Shown here: positions 42,541-52,856 of the stretch, in pieces | Numbering within the stretch: the stretch's first letter is position 1 | How the letters are laid out: the number at the start of each line of letters is the position of its first letter | Assembly (NCBI GenBank): GCA_963210315.1 | Contig: OY723285.1 | Coordinates: 744,001 to 808,000, forward strand | Source: Rhynchopus euleeides | Lineage: Eukaryota > Euglenozoa > Diplonemea > Diplonemida > Diplonemidae | Reading direction: 5' to 3' | Length of the DNA stretch: 64,000 nt | Translations under genes and position numbers: made by a program | The notes under the pieces: model-generated | Databases searched by the model: none | Seen by the model: the letters and a program-made list of their open reading frames with translations, nothing else | What the model was told of the DNA's origin: nothing

Positions 42541-45012
42541 ATGCTTCTGGGCCGGAGGCACCCCCCCAGCACATCGTTGGCGGTGCTGCTGCTACCCCTC
42601 CTCCTCCTCCTCATTCATGGGGCACCCTCAGCCTCCGGGCAGGCCTGCGTGACGGCGCAGGGCCGGTGCAGGCTGCAGCTGCGGGGCCACACCGACTGGA
42701 TCATGGCCGTTGCCTACTCGCCAGACGGGACACGCATCGCAACCTGCAGCAACTCCGGCGACGGGTCGGTCCGCATATGGGACGCACAGACAGGAGCCGC
42801 GGTATGGGTTTGGAATGACTACGCTGGCATGAACTGCGGATCAGTCGCCTTCTCCCCCGACGGAACCCGCGTGGCAACGGCGCACCGCAACGAGGGCCCT
42901 GGCGGGATTGGGGGCACGGGAGCCGCCTACCTGTGGGACCTGCAGACGGGGCGCCAGACCACCACCCTCGCCGAGGCAGGCCCTGTCCGCAGCCTCGCCT
43001 TCTCCCCCGACGGCAGCCGCCTCGCTGCGGGCACCTCCGACAGCACGCTCCACCTCTACGATCCCCGCAACGGCGAACGCCTCCGTACAACCTCCACCAA
43101 CGGGACTGTTTCCTACGTCGCCTACTCCCCTGATGGGACCACCCTCGCCATCGCCTGCGCTGTGGCTGCGGTGCTCGATGCGAACACCCTCACGGAGATC
43201 GCGCGGTTCACACGCCACACCCGCTGGGTCAGCGAGGTCGCCTTCCTCTCCGACACCACCGTCGCCTCTGCAGGCGCCACCACGCCGCAGGCGGTGCAGG
43301 TGTGGGCAGCGCGCGACCCCTCCACCCTCCGCTACGAGGTGTCGGATGGCATCGGCGCATACCCCAACGCTCTCGCCGTATCCAGCGACGGGGTGCTCCT
43401 TGCTGCCGGGGCCTCCACACCCGTCTCGCCCATCAACATCTGGGATGCGGCGCGCGGGATCCTGCTGGCGAACCTCACGGAGCATTTCCAGGGGGTCTAC
43501 GGGATGGCATTCTCACCGGACGGCGCATCGCTTGTCACGGGCGGCACCGACAGCACCGCGGTGGTATGGGATGTGACGGGCATCGCCCCTCCGGAGGAGA
43601 CTGCCGCACCCAACACGTCGGCACCCGACACCGAGGCCCCGGCTGTCACCGCGGCGCCGGCGTTCACCCTCTCCCCCGCAACGGGGGGCGCGGTGGAGGC
43701 TGCGGGCAGCGTGACAACCGCAGCCATGACCACAACGGCTGTCGCGGCGGGCGCCCTGGGCGGGTCCATCGGCTCCGGCACATCCCGCGTCGCCAGGACA
43801 CAGATGTACGCCAAGATGCTGGACTGCCCGAGGCAGGGCACCGAGGCCATGCCGTGGGCCATCAGCCCCACCCAGCTCACCCTCGGGAAGGACGACATCC
43901 GCGAGGTCCGCGGCGCTGCCGTTGGCAATGCCGCTCTCCTCCTCAGCACAGGGTCCCTCCTGGTGATGGGCGCTGCGGCGCACAGCGCCATCGCCGGAAA
44001 CTACGACTTCTGGGCATCGCTCGCAACGGTGCCCACCCCCCTGTGGTTCTTCCTCCTGGAGCTGCTGTGGACCCCGACAGTGCAGGGTGCGGTGGCAGTC
44101 CTCCTCCACGGCAGGGGCGACGCCGCGGACATCCTCACGGGGTGCGTCGTCGGGCTGGCCTGCCTCATCACCCTCGCATGCCTCCTCCACCAGACCCGCC
44201 AGGCGAAGGCGCGGCACGCCACCGTCGCGGTGCTCCCTAAGCGCCCCCTCGATAAATACGTCGGGGCGCGATACCTCTGGAAGCCCATCGGGGAGCGCGC
44301 CGGAGAGGTGGCATATCTCTACTGCATTTTCGACGGATTCCGGAGGGAGCACTGCGGGTTCTTCGCGGTGCAGCTCGTCTGCAGCGGGTTTGTCGGGGTG
44401 CTCGCCGGGTGGAACCCGCAGAACCTCGTATCCTGCGCAGGCCGCGCAGGGGTGCTAACCTGCATACCCCTCTTCTGGACTGCCATCCTGCTGAAGGACC
44501 TCCCCTTCTCCCGCCAGATCGAGAATGCATCTGAGGTCATCCTCAGCGGGCTGGAGTTTGTCTTCGCCGCCCTGGGCTTCTGGGGGACGGCGCAGGAGGA
44601 CAACGCGCTGCTGGCTGCGAGCGGGGCTCTCGTCGCCGCCCTGGGGTACTGCGCCCTGGCGAAGTTTGCGCTGGGCGTTGCTCTGTACGCCAGGGAGAGA
44701 TGCAACGACAAGGCGGATTACGGCACCTTCACACCCGATGCGGTCGCCAAGGCGGAGGAGGCGGAGGCGGCTGTAGAGCAGGCCTGCGGCAGCTCCGGCA
44801 ATGACACGCCCATCTTCTCCTTCCGCCCCTCTGCGGCGCAGCCCCTGATAGGCTCCGATGCACGCGGGTGGGGGGAGTCGGAAGAGATGTGCCTCCTTGC
44901 AAACACCGCGCAGTCCGGCGAGCTGGCGGCCCTCCGGAAGGAGCGAGATGATCTGAAGGAGCAGGTGGGTCAGCTGGAGGCGATGTCCCTGGATCGGTGT
45001 GTGCAGGTGTGA
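42541..45012 (+). CDS. WD40 ectodomain plus polytopic membrane protein
   Basis: 823 residues in one frame from ATG 42541. A signal peptide (LAVLLLPLLLLLIHGAPSASG, about 12-33) is followed by about seven WD40 blades, residues 43-345, with repeated AFSPDGT or AYSPDGT strands and WD ends (VRIWDAQTG, YLWDLQTG, INIWDAARG, VVWDVTG). Then comes an Ala/Thr/Pro-rich stalk (348-415) and a membrane domain with about seven or eight hydrophobic segments between 459 and 716. The tail ends in a coiled coil (ELAALRKERDDLKEQVGQLE). The propeller would be lumenal or extracellular, an uncommon place for WD40 repeats. The G/C-rich third positions show strong coding bias. Probably a surface or endomembrane receptor-like protein; its ligand is unknown. 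Confidence 0.88.
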   Translation: MLLGRRHPPSTSLAVLLLPLLLLLIHGAPSASGQACVTAQGRCRLQLRGHTDWIMAVAYSPDGTRIATCSNSGDGSVRIWDAQTGAAVWVWNDYAGMNCGSVAFSPDGTRVATAHRNEGPGGIGGTGAAYLWDLQTGRQTTTLAEAGPVRSLAFSPDGSRLAAGTSDSTLHLYDPRNGERLRTTSTNGTVSYVAYSPDGTTLAIACAVAAVLDANTLTEIARFTRHTRWVSEVAFLSDTTVASAGATTPQAVQVWAARDPSTLRYEVSDGIGAYPNALAVSSDGVLLAAGASTPVSPINIWDAARGILLANLTEHFQGVYGMAFSPDGASLVTGGTDSTAVVWDVTGIAPPEETAAPNTSAPDTEAPAVTAAPAFTLSPATGGAVEAAGSVTTAAMTTTAVAAGALGGSIGSGTSRVARTQMYAKMLDCPRQGTEAMPWAISPTQLTLGKDDIREVRGAAVGNAALLLSTGSLLVMGAAAHSAIAGNYDFWASLATVPTPLWFFLLELLWTPTVQGAVAVLLHGRGDAADILTGCVVGLACLITLACLLHQTRQAKARHATVAVLPKRPLDKYVGARYLWKPIGERAGEVAYLYCIFDGFRREHCGFFAVQLVCSGFVGVLAGWNPQNLVSCAGRAGVLTCIPLFWTAILLKDLPFSRQIENASEVILSGLEFVFAALGFWGTAQEDNALLAASGALVAALGYCALAKFALGVALYARERCNDKADYGTFTPDAVAKAEEAEAAVEQACGSSGNDTPIFSFRPSAAQPLIGSDARGWGESEEMCLLANTAQSGELAALRKERDDLKEQVGQLEAMSLDRCVQV

Positions 45013-45602
45013 TGTGAATGCGGTGGATGTGGTATCTATCAAAGAGAGAGGGAGCTGCCCCGAAGGGGGGTTTGGGGGGGGGGAGGTGTGGGGGGGATGC
45101 TCTGCGGCTGTTTTTTTTGCGTGTCGTCTTTATTATTTGTCGGTTGTTTTGACCTTCTCATTTGCGGGGGGCATGTTCCCCATGGCACCTGCTGTCTCGG
45201 CTGTTCTCAGCTGCTCTGCTCTCAACCCCTTGCGCTGAGGCAGATGCACACCCCTGTATCACTCAATCATAGGCGTCAGAAGTTGGAACTGCCCCGAACT
45301 GCTGAGTTGTGTGTGGCAGTAAGGATTGCGCCAAGAGCAAGGTGCTTGGTGTGCTCTACGCTGCTACAAACCAATTTCATGTGTCTGGGTGTGACAGTGC
45401 GATCAGGCAGATATTCCTGTGGTGGGTTCAGCAGACGAGCCTCTGAGCTGCAGATAGATATCCCTGTGGTGCACCTGTGAGGCACTAGAGCTTCCCCTCT
45501 CACCCCACGCCCTCCCCACTCCCCAACCTGCATGTCGAGTGAAGTGGAGGCCATGCCTAGTTAACCTGTTCTTCTATTTCACTTCATCACCCCCCCCCCC
45601 CC
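45013..45602. other. Downstream region of the WD40 membrane protein
   Basis: G-rich then mixed sequence; the frame 45088-45480 (+) has no motif. It ends in a C tract at the TA boundary of the next transposon. Nothing else is visible. Confidence 0.4.
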
Positions 45603-48254
45603 TAGGGGGTATCAAATGGGGGTGACAAACACGATTTTTCAAAAAACTGGCGCAGAGGCCCCAAAGCCCCCGTAAACCCTCCAAACCCCCCCAGATCGGT
45701 CCGGAAACCCATCGAACCCCACTTTTCCACCATTCCGGGCACCTCAGGTGCCCGAATTGGGGTACCTAATTTTCGTGCCACCGTTTGGTACCACACAGTG
45801 TCACTGAGGGGGGGGTTAGGAAAGGGTACGCACTAATACCACATTTCTGACGGGCTAGAACTCGTCATCAGGCGCCATGTAGGTGGCATCGATCAGGTCT
45901 TCGATGAGCTTTGGTTTGATTATGTACTTCCCTCCCTGTCGCACAGGCAGGTCGTGCTCAGCTGCTTTGTCCCGCAGTTCAGCCACAGAGAGCTTGGTGT
46001 ACTCAGTCCGCAGCTGCTGCTTCATTGTGGTGCGATGTATCCTCAAGTGAACGTCCTCATCTGAGTTCAATTTCCTCTCCTTGTAGGATGAGTACGTCTC
46101 TTCGCTCGGCACAAGCGGGACCCCAATCTCAAAGAGTGCCCTGCGGTTGTGTTTTCGCTGCGCAATGCTCGCAATCCTCTCTGGGTTGCAGCCGGGAAGA
46201 TCCTCACTCAGCAAGCCGACTGTACCATGCGCTCCCTCAATGAAGTCGTTCGAGTGTGGAAGGTCTTTGGCAGCCTCTGGCGGGAGATCCGTGTCATGAG
46301 CCACAAAGCGATCAAAAGTCTCGATCATGCGTGCCACTGATCCCCGAAGGCGGCTTGCGCATGTAGAGTCGAAGTGCTCCTGGGCTTGCTGCATGCCAAG
46401 GGGGTTGCGCCCTGCCGTCTCAAATATCCACTGTGGAAACTTGCTTTTCACACGCGAAAGAGTCACGAGCCACCCTCGGAGGGTCGGGTAGAGTTTGCGG
46501 GCTTCCGTGACATTCATCTCGCCACGCAATTTGCACCCTTTCAGCAGTACATACGTACTCTTGTACCAGGCAAAGCAGACCGCAGCAACCACCAACTCTG
46601 GCACAATGTCGTCACACAACAGCACACTGAGTGCGTTGCTTCCCGGAATGTACAGCTCGCGTCGCTCAACAGCCTTGGTCAATACATCCCGGTTGTGGAG
46701 CACTGCCGCGCAGGAACGGCATAGCCACCCATATTTGTTTCCCACCTGCCTTCCCAACGTAAACCCCTTTGGAATGCCTCCTTTTGTTGCGAAGAGTGTT
46801 GATACCATCTTGATTCCCGTCGATGTGGTGGCGTTCGTGCTTTTAGGACAGCAAGCGGTGTGAAGCGTCTCGATCGCAGCTTGGGTGGTGGTGTTGATAT
46901 CAACCGATTCAATGGTGTGCTTCCACTTGTGCGACGAGCACCCCGAAGGTATCAACCCTCCAAGGACACAGGCAGCTTTGGCCGTTGATTCGTGATCAGT
47001 CAGACACAGTGATGGTTTTTGAAAGCCGGCCTCCGTCGCCGCCAGCAGAACACGCTGGATCTGGGGCACCTTGTCGATGGCACGGCTTCCCTCCCCGACG
47101 GAGCTGTCGGCCACGACTTGGAGCACCCTGCCGGTCTCAGGGCTTGCAGCAGAGAACGAGACCTGCGAGTACTTCACCCCTTGCTGCGAGCGCGCACCCG
47201 ACGAGGTGTCCATGCACGTCTGCACCTGCCCTCCTTTTTCACGAAGCTTCGTCAGGAACCGATCAGTACTCATTGGACCTGCCCACGCATCAGTGCGTTT
47301 GACTGTCGCCGCACTGATGTTGCGCCCCTTCCCACGAGTGCCAAGGATGCACTCCAGGATGTCGCTCAGAGCCTCGCCACAGCTCTTCGCGCCGATCCCC
47401 CACCCTCGCAGCACTGTCAGCGCCGTTGCCACACCGGCGCTGTAGCCCCCCTCCTTGTTGTAGAGGGAGGTCGGTGTCACAAGACACCGCTGTCGCAAGC
47501 GCTTATATTTGGCGTGTAATCGTCTATACGCGCTTGCGGAGTACACTCCCGGACTCGAGGTTTTCGGAGTCGTAGCGTCCTCGGGGTCGCTGTCGCTTTG
47601 ATTGACACTGCCACTGTCACAGTCGCTGTCGCTGTCGCTGTCTTCATCGGTTGTATTCTCCACTGGCCCCTCACCCGCGCTCGCGCCCTTTGCCATCGGG
47701 CGAACTGTGTGATCGCAGTTCACACACCACCGGAACACTCGTTTCCCTTCGCACTGCACCCGCGTCTTCCGCGCACCGATCCGCGAAAGGGCCTTTAAAA
47801 AGGCCTCCTTCGTGGGGGCCCCGCGCGTGCGCCTGAGTATGCGCGCCCGCTGCGCGTTCAAATCGCACCACCGTGCCCCACACAGCTCCACGGGCAGCTG
47901 GCCGACGAACTTCCTCGCCGCGGCGATGGCGTTCGCACTCCGAGCAACCGTGCGGCCCATTCTTGTGTTTGTGCGGTATTCACAGCACTCTGCAGATGAT
48001 TGTGGGTGTCTGTGGTGCGTATCCTTTCCTAACCCCCCCTCAGTGACACTGTGTGGTACCAAACGGTGGCACGAAAATTAGGTACCCCAATTCGGGCACC
48101 TGAGGTGCCCGGAATGGTGGAAAAGTGGGGTTCGATGGGTTTCCGGACCGATCTGGGGGGGTTTGGAGGGTTTACGGGGGCTTTGGGGCCTCTGCGCCGG
48201 TTTTTTGAAAAATCGTGTTTGTCCACGTAAAAGGGTGGCATTTGACCCCCCCTA
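45603..48254 (-). mobile_element. Probably autonomous TAG-end transposon with intact SAP-type transposase (A0)
   Basis: TIRs of about 230 bp (45603-45830 and 48020-48254) are inverse copies, with words such as GGTACCTAATTTTCGTGCCA and CAGATCGGTCCGGAAACCC. The boundaries are TA next to C tracts. The single gene fills the interior on the minus strand. The same TIR core is found in the copies at 371-1281 and 61609-62760, which lack an intact gene. Confidence 0.9.
45855..47960 (-). CDS. Transposase with zinc-binding N-terminus, RNase-H-like motifs and SAP motif
   Basis: The frame is open from 48062 (735 aa), but the first 34 residues lie in the TIR. I prefer ATG 47960 (MGRTVARSANAIAA), giving 701 aa. 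Numbering in the 735-residue frame: Cys/His cluster 104-118 (VQCEGKRVFRWCVNCDHTV), acidic Ser/Asp tract about 138-160, QTCMDTSS with Asp285, LCLTDHEST with Asp356, a conserved NDFIEGAHGT around Glu609, and a SAP-like helix pair 690-725 (LSVAELRDKAAEHDLP..KLIEDLI). The two Asp and later acidic residues are candidates for a DDE/DDD active site. The superfamily is not identified; a distant Mutator-like relation is possible. SAP motifs bind A/T-rich DNA. Confidence 0.8.
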   Translation of the reverse strand: MGRTVARSANAIAAARKFVGQLPVELCGARWCDLNAQRARILRRTRGAPTKEAFLKALSRIGARKTRVQCEGKRVFRWCVNCDHTVRPMAKGASAGEGPVENTTDEDSDSDSDCDSGSVNQSDSDPEDATTPKTSSPGVYSASAYRRLHAKYKRLRQRCLVTPTSLYNKEGGYSAGVATALTVLRGWGIGAKSCGEALSDILECILGTRGKGRNISAATVKRTDAWAGPMSTDRFLTKLREKGGQVQTCMDTSSGARSQQGVKYSQVSFSAASPETGRVLQVVADSSVGEGSRAIDKVPQIQRVLLAATEAGFQKPSLCLTDHESTAKAACVLGGLIPSGCSSHKWKHTIESVDINTTTQAAIETLHTACCPKSTNATTSTGIKMVSTLFATKGGIPKGFTLGRQVGNKYGWLCRSCAAVLHNRDVLTKAVERRELYIPGSNALSVLLCDDIVPELVVAAVCFAWYKSTYVLLKGCKLRGEMNVTEARKLYPTLRGWLVTLSRVKSKFPQWIFETAGRNPLGMQQAQEHFDSTCASRLRGSVARMIETFDRFVAHDTDLPPEAAKDLPHSNDFIEGAHGTVGLLSEDLPGCNPERIASIAQRKHNRRALFEIGVPLVPSEETYSSYKERKLNSDEDVHLRIHRTTMKQQLRTEYTKLSVAELRDKAAEHDLPVRQGGKYIIKPKLIEDLIDATYMAPDDEF

Positions 48255-48272
48255 CCCCCCCCCCCCCCCCCC

Positions 48273-49153
48273 TAGGCATAGCTTCCGATAAGCGGGGGTC
48301 GCAGGGGTCGGGGGTCGGGAGGGGGGGTCGGAGGGGGTCGCCTTACTATTTCCTAAGGAATGTGGCCTGGATGGGGATCACCAATAAGGGGTGTGAATAG
48401 GCACCCCATGTCAAAAATGACCCCACTGCGATCCGCACAAACTCCAAATATTCAAAAGAACGGGTTTTTGAAAAACCCGAGGAGGGGGTCGGGAGGGTCC
48501 CGCTGGGTGGGTGGGTGGGGGTGGCCTGGTGTGCCTCCCGGTCACGTCCTCCCATGACAGTACCTGGACCAGACCCATGTTTCGTCGTTGAAGCTTGGTC
48601 CCAAGACCCACGAAATGACCCCACTACGATCCGCACAAACAAATAGTCCAAAGAACGGGGTTTTGAAAACCCCGTGTGGGGGGTCGGGAGGGGGGACTAC
48701 CCCATATTCCAACCCCTAGTTTCCGACCCCCATCTACGACCCCCGAGAAAAAACGCGAAAATTCCGACCCGAGTTTGACCACAGTTTCAGACCCCCCCAT
48801 CTTCCGGATCCTGACCCCCGCAAGAATGGGGGGTCGGGATATAGCCCCGACCCCCTCCGACCCCCGAAAAATGGGGGGTCGGGGGGTCGGGGGTCGGATT
48901 CCGACCCCCGAGGTTCCGACCCCCCTTTTCTCAAGGAACCACATCCGCATTTCAGAGGTGTTCTGTGGCACCTACACCAACAAAGTGACCCCACTACGAT
49001 CCGCACGGAGCCCAAACAACGCAGGAGAGGGGGGAACCGCGTTTCCTCGGGAAACCCCTGAGATTTTTTGGGAGGGGGGGGTAGTTTTGCTAAGGGGGGG
49101 TCGGGGGTCGGAGGGGTCTGGGGGTCGGATTCTTATCGGAAGCTATGCCCCTA
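48273..49153. mobile_element. GTCGGGG-array TIR element T2
   Basis: TAGGCATAGCTTCCGATAAG (48273) is mirrored by CTTATCGGAAGCTATGCCCC..TA at 49153. GGGGTCGGGGGTCGGG runs occur at both ends and in the middle. It has the same interior as 21955-22796, with three copies of the GACCCCACTGCGATCC box (about 48419, 48617, 48987). Non-coding. An 18-base C tract separates it from the transposon on its left. Confidence 0.85.
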
Positions 49154-50310
49154 GGGGTGGGTCACTGGGGGAAACATTGGCCAATTTTTGAGATGTGCGT
49201 TTTTGACCCTAAAAAGGTGATTCTGCTGGCAGAAAGTGCCCAATATACTCCGGAAACTCAATTCCGCCCACTCCCAGGGGGTGGTATGCCCCCGACGATG
49301 CCGTTTTTAGCAATCAAAATTTTTGGGACAGAACTTGTACCTGGGCTGCACTCCACAGGACACATCAAGCAGAGCAACCACACCTCAACCTGCCAGATGC
49401 ACAGAAGAACTGTTGTCGTTGATTGTTCTGAAACATAACAGCTTCTCGGTGCCCTCCAGAGGCCAAAAGGCACGCCAATGTGAGGTGATTGCACCAGGAA
49501 AAGTTGTGGGAGCAGTATGGTACAGTTCGTGTCCCGTTTGACGCTGTTCTTCGGGAGCTTACGGCAGCTGGGTCTGTGGCACGGTGCATCCGTTGCCAGG
49601 GAGCGCGTCCTTGGGTGTGGTGCCTCACCTGTGAGCATGTGGTACAGGGACGCCATACGAGAGTCTCAGATGCCTCCTCTGATGGGAGGCAGCGGACTGG
49701 AACAGGCACCTGGTACAGCAGGCACGGGTACAAGAAATGGCCCAGAAATAGCGCTCAGCAGAAGCGCAAGATTTGCCCGTCTCAGCTTCCAGCCCCAACT
49801 TCTGCTCAACGGTATTGTCGGGAAATCCTCAGGCATGTCTGCATTGTCAAAGTTGAGGCTGATTGGGAGCCACAAATGTCTGGATTGAGGGGGTCGACGG
49901 AATCCACAGTTGAGATACGGGCCAGTCTCTCAAAGGAAGAGGAAACCAGATCTGATTGCTCTCGCGGACGAGCAAGACGTTATGTAGGACGCAGTTCATG
50001 TCCCAGAACTACGGACGGACCTCCCGAGGGCCATCCGGCGCCGCTGGCAGTCCCAGAGGGTGATACAAAGGGCACCAGCGGAAATAAGCAGACTGCACAA
50101 ATAGCCTCAGGTACAAGTTCTGTCCCAAAAAATTTGGTTGCTAAAAAAGGCATCGTCGGGGGCATATCACCCCCTGGGAGTGGGCGGAATTGAGTTTCCG
50201 GAGTATATTGGGCACTTTCTGCCAGCAGAATCACCTTTTGAGGGTCAAAAGCTCGTTTCTCAAAATTTGGCCAATGTACACGCTTTTTTAGGTGCAGTGA
50301 CCCACCCCTA
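49152..50310 (+). mobile_element. TAGGGGTGGG TIR element with transposase relic
   Basis: TAGGGGTGGGTCACTG (49152) is mirrored by CAGTGACCCACCCCTA (50310), and the TIRs of about 215 bp contain the mirrored GGTGATTCTGCTGGCAGAAA and AGGTACAAGTTCTGTCCCAA words. The left TA is shared with the preceding element. Its right half also occurs inside the element at 22835-24165. Confidence 0.85.
49489..50193 (+). pseudogene. Relic of the SAP-type transposase N-terminus
   Basis: A 234-codon frame whose first part aligns with residues about 85-125 of the intact transposase: AVLRELTAAGSVARCIRCQ and WVWCLTCEHVV versus the zinc cluster RVQCEG..RWCVNCDHTV. The rest is diverged, lacks the Asp motifs and runs into the right TIR. 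It is therefore a non-autonomous internal-deletion derivative. Confidence 0.6.
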
Positions 50311-50358
50311 GGGGGGGGGGGGAGGGACAAGGGAAAGGGAGGGGTGGGGGGGGGCCTG

Positions 50359-50558
50359 NNNNNNNNNNNNNNNNNNNNNNNNNNNNNNNNNNNNNNNNNN
50401 NNNNNNNNNNNNNNNNNNNNNNNNNNNNNNNNNNNNNNNNNNNNNNNNNNNNNNNNNNNNNNNNNNNNNNNNNNNNNNNNNNNNNNNNNNNNNNNNNNNN
50501 NNNNNNNNNNNNNNNNNNNNNNNNNNNNNNNNNNNNNNNNNNNNNNNNNNNNNNNNNN
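50359..50558. other. Assembly gap of 200 N
   Basis: Exactly 200 unknown bases, probably a nominal gap size, beside long G tracts. It removes the C-terminus of the hAT-type gene and the other end of that element. Confidence 0.99.
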
Positions 50559-51421
50559 GTCTTCGTCGAGATGTTCGACCCCCGCTTGGACTTGCGGGAC
50601 TCTGCCGTCGAAAACACACTGTCGACCTGTGTGACCGACACAGGCGTGCGGAGCCAAGCCACCACATGTGGCGCCAGGATGGGGAACAGCTTCCTCCCCT
50701 TCTCCAGCCAGAACGCAATCGGGGTGTCGGTCTGCAGGGATTCGGCAGGGGCATTGAGGTACTGTGTGAACTCCGCCCAGCACTCGTCGTCAGCAAGGGC
50801 ATGGAAATCCACGGCCCACACCAGCTGGTTTGTGATGTCGGGGAAGTCGTCGAAGTCAGCCATCAGCACGGTTTCCGGGTCGAAGATGAGCGCCATCTCG
50901 AACCTCGCCTTCGACGGCCAAGACTCCCAGGCATCCTTCAGCAAGGTGCGGATAGGAGCAGGATAACTGGTGTTCGTCACCACCTTCTGGTACTCCTCCG
51001 TGATAGTCCGCACTTTGATGTGCCCCAGACGGGCTTCCGGGTTCTGCACCCATCGCACGAGCCACAGCACCGGCTCCACCATCTCAGCCACAGCCACCGT
51101 CTCGCTGACGTGCTCTTCCCATGTTCCCTTCTGGATGTGCTCAGAGAGCTGCCTGAGAGTGAGTGGCTTCTTCTTCCTCGCCATCTCCACGCTGACGAAC
51201 TGCAGCAGCATCGCACACCGGGTCTGCAGGTGGACTGTCAGGTCGAACATCGCTGCCCATCGAGTGTCCGAAGTAGAGGCGGGTTGCTGAGGGCTGGACA
51301 CCTCCACATTGGCGGCGTGGGTGTCGTCTGTTTCCGCCACAAAGGCGGCAGCCCGCTCCAGCACCACCGCATCGGTATCTGTGACGTTCACGGATGGGAG
51401 AAGCTTGCGGAGCGCACGCAC
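50559..51421 (-). pseudogene. hAT-type transposase, C-terminal part
   Basis: A minus-strand frame runs into the gap. It contains the conserved hAT segment STSDTRWAAMFDLTVHLQTR and, near the end, a dimerisation-domain signature DTPIAFWLEKGRKLFPILAPH..PVSVTQVDSVFSTAES. The frame begins at MRALRKLLPS (51421), overlapping the end of the N-terminal frame by 34 bp in a different phase. The part that normally holds the second catalytic Asp is absent between the two frames, so the copy is probably dead, unless an unseen exon supplies it. Confidence 0.8.
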
Positions 51422-52362
51422 CGCTCTTTCGACAGGAGGAGCACTCCCCTGCCTCCCACGTAGGCGACGACCGACATGATGGCAAAGCCAAGATGCCGCA
51501 GGCCTGTTCCATCAACGCCCAACGCCACCGGCCGGCCGGTGATGCAGTCGCGGATCTTCTTCTGGATCTCCGCGACGAACAGCGGGGCCTTGCCCAGCAG
51601 CGTCCGGGGCTTCGGCAGAGGGGTGGTCATCGGCAGCGCAAGGATAGACGCCTGGTGAGGCGTGATCCCCGCAATCACAAGGGCAAGTGCCCATGCCTTT
51701 TGAAATGATGCGGTGGTCGTGGGATCGCTCTTCGTGGTTGAAACACAGGGGGCCGCCTGCACTGGCGCTTCCTTCGATGTGGTCTGGTGCGCCTTCGTGT
51801 CGGTCACGTGTTTCTTTGCCACTGTCGATTCAGCATGCTTTACGACGATGCTACAGAGGTTGCACCACAGGACTTCGTCCGATAATGTCCGGGGGGGGTT
51901 TGCATCAAGCAGCATGGTGCGAGTTTCGAACGGGAGGTCCTCCACCGACTTGATCGTGTAGGCCGCAGCAACTGTGGCGTCGTACCTCGCCAGTTGCTGC
52001 AGCCGCTGCCTGGCTGTTACCAAGGAGATCCTCTTCTTGGCAGCAGCCTCGTCTGCGGCTTCCTCCACCGTTTTTCTGAGTTTTATCGTGTCCAGGCGTT
52101 TCTGCGCGCTCTCCGATTTTCCCGCGGGCTTTGGTGCTCTCTTCTTGGGGGCTGGCTTCTTCGCTGCTGGCTTCTTTGGGGGTGGCTTTTTCACGGCCGC
52201 CTTTTTCGCTGAGGGCTTCTTGTCCTTCCCCCCCGTGACGCGACGGCGTTTCTGGTCCGGCTCGTCCTCATCACTGCCCTCTTCCTCGTCATCGCCGTCA
52301 TCATCTTCCTCTGCGTCATCCTCCGTTGTTGTGTCGTCTTTTATCCTACGACGACGAGACAT
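51388..52362 (-). pseudogene. hAT-type transposase, N-terminal part
   Basis: 324 residues from ATG 52362 (MSRRRRIKDD). An acidic run (about 12-35) is followed by a Lys/Pro/Ala-rich tail (KKPPPKKPAAKK), a probable nuclear-localising and DNA-contacting region. A zinc finger LWCNLCSIVV..KKHVTDTKAH resembles a BED or related finger. GVDGTGLRHLGFAIMSVVAYV near the end carries the first catalytic Asp of hAT enzymes. The frame stops shortly after that point at 51388. Confidence 0.75.
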
Positions 52363-52744
52363 TTTTTGATCCCTGGTGTTTCCTGTGGAGGGTGATGGCG
52401 ATGCAGTCACAACATAGCGATAGACACACGGGTCGAGAGCGCACACGCAAATGAGTGTCACGGATGTGCGTGGCAGTATCCTGTAACCTCTCCGCCCCCC
52501 TGTGCCTGAAACTTCTTCCAACGGTGCCAGCTTCATTGACAGGATGCCCCAGACAGACATAGTGCTGCGCATGTCATGGCACTATGTGTGTTGTGTCTGC
52601 CACCCATTTGTGAGGGACATTCTACACTTCTGAGTGAAGCCCCCCGTCACCAATAATTCAAAGAAGCAAAAATGGCAGCTTCCGGCTCCACTTTTACCAC
52701 TTTTTCAATGTGTTCTGGGCTGATTTCTGGTTTTCCGAAAATCT

Positions 52745-52850
52745 CAAAAAAATTATCGCACCATTATCGTATATTATCGTATACGATAATATACGATAAT
52801 GGGAGTACGATAATAATTATCGTATGCGATAATAATTATCGTTTGCACTG
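52745..52850. repeat. TATCGTATACGATA array, end of the hAT-type element
   Basis: ATTATCGTA / TACGATAAT words alternate over about 95 bp, and the outer edge reads CAGTGCAAACGATAAT on the minus strand, in keeping with CAGTG-type hAT ends. The matching end would lie in or beyond the gap, so an 8-bp target duplication cannot be checked. 52363-52744 is the upstream region of the transposase. Confidence 0.65.
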
Positions 52851-52856
52851 TATGCC

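Noticed and set aside
43302-44240. 312-codon + strand frame and several 200-280-codon minus frames within the WD40 membrane gene
   Set aside because: They are Arg/Pro/Gly-rich shadows produced by the G/C-rich third positions of the real 823-residue frame.
50288-50558. Extension of the hAT-type frame through the gap
   Set aside because: The residues are unknown and the sequence beyond the gap belongs to the TIR of the neighbouring element.
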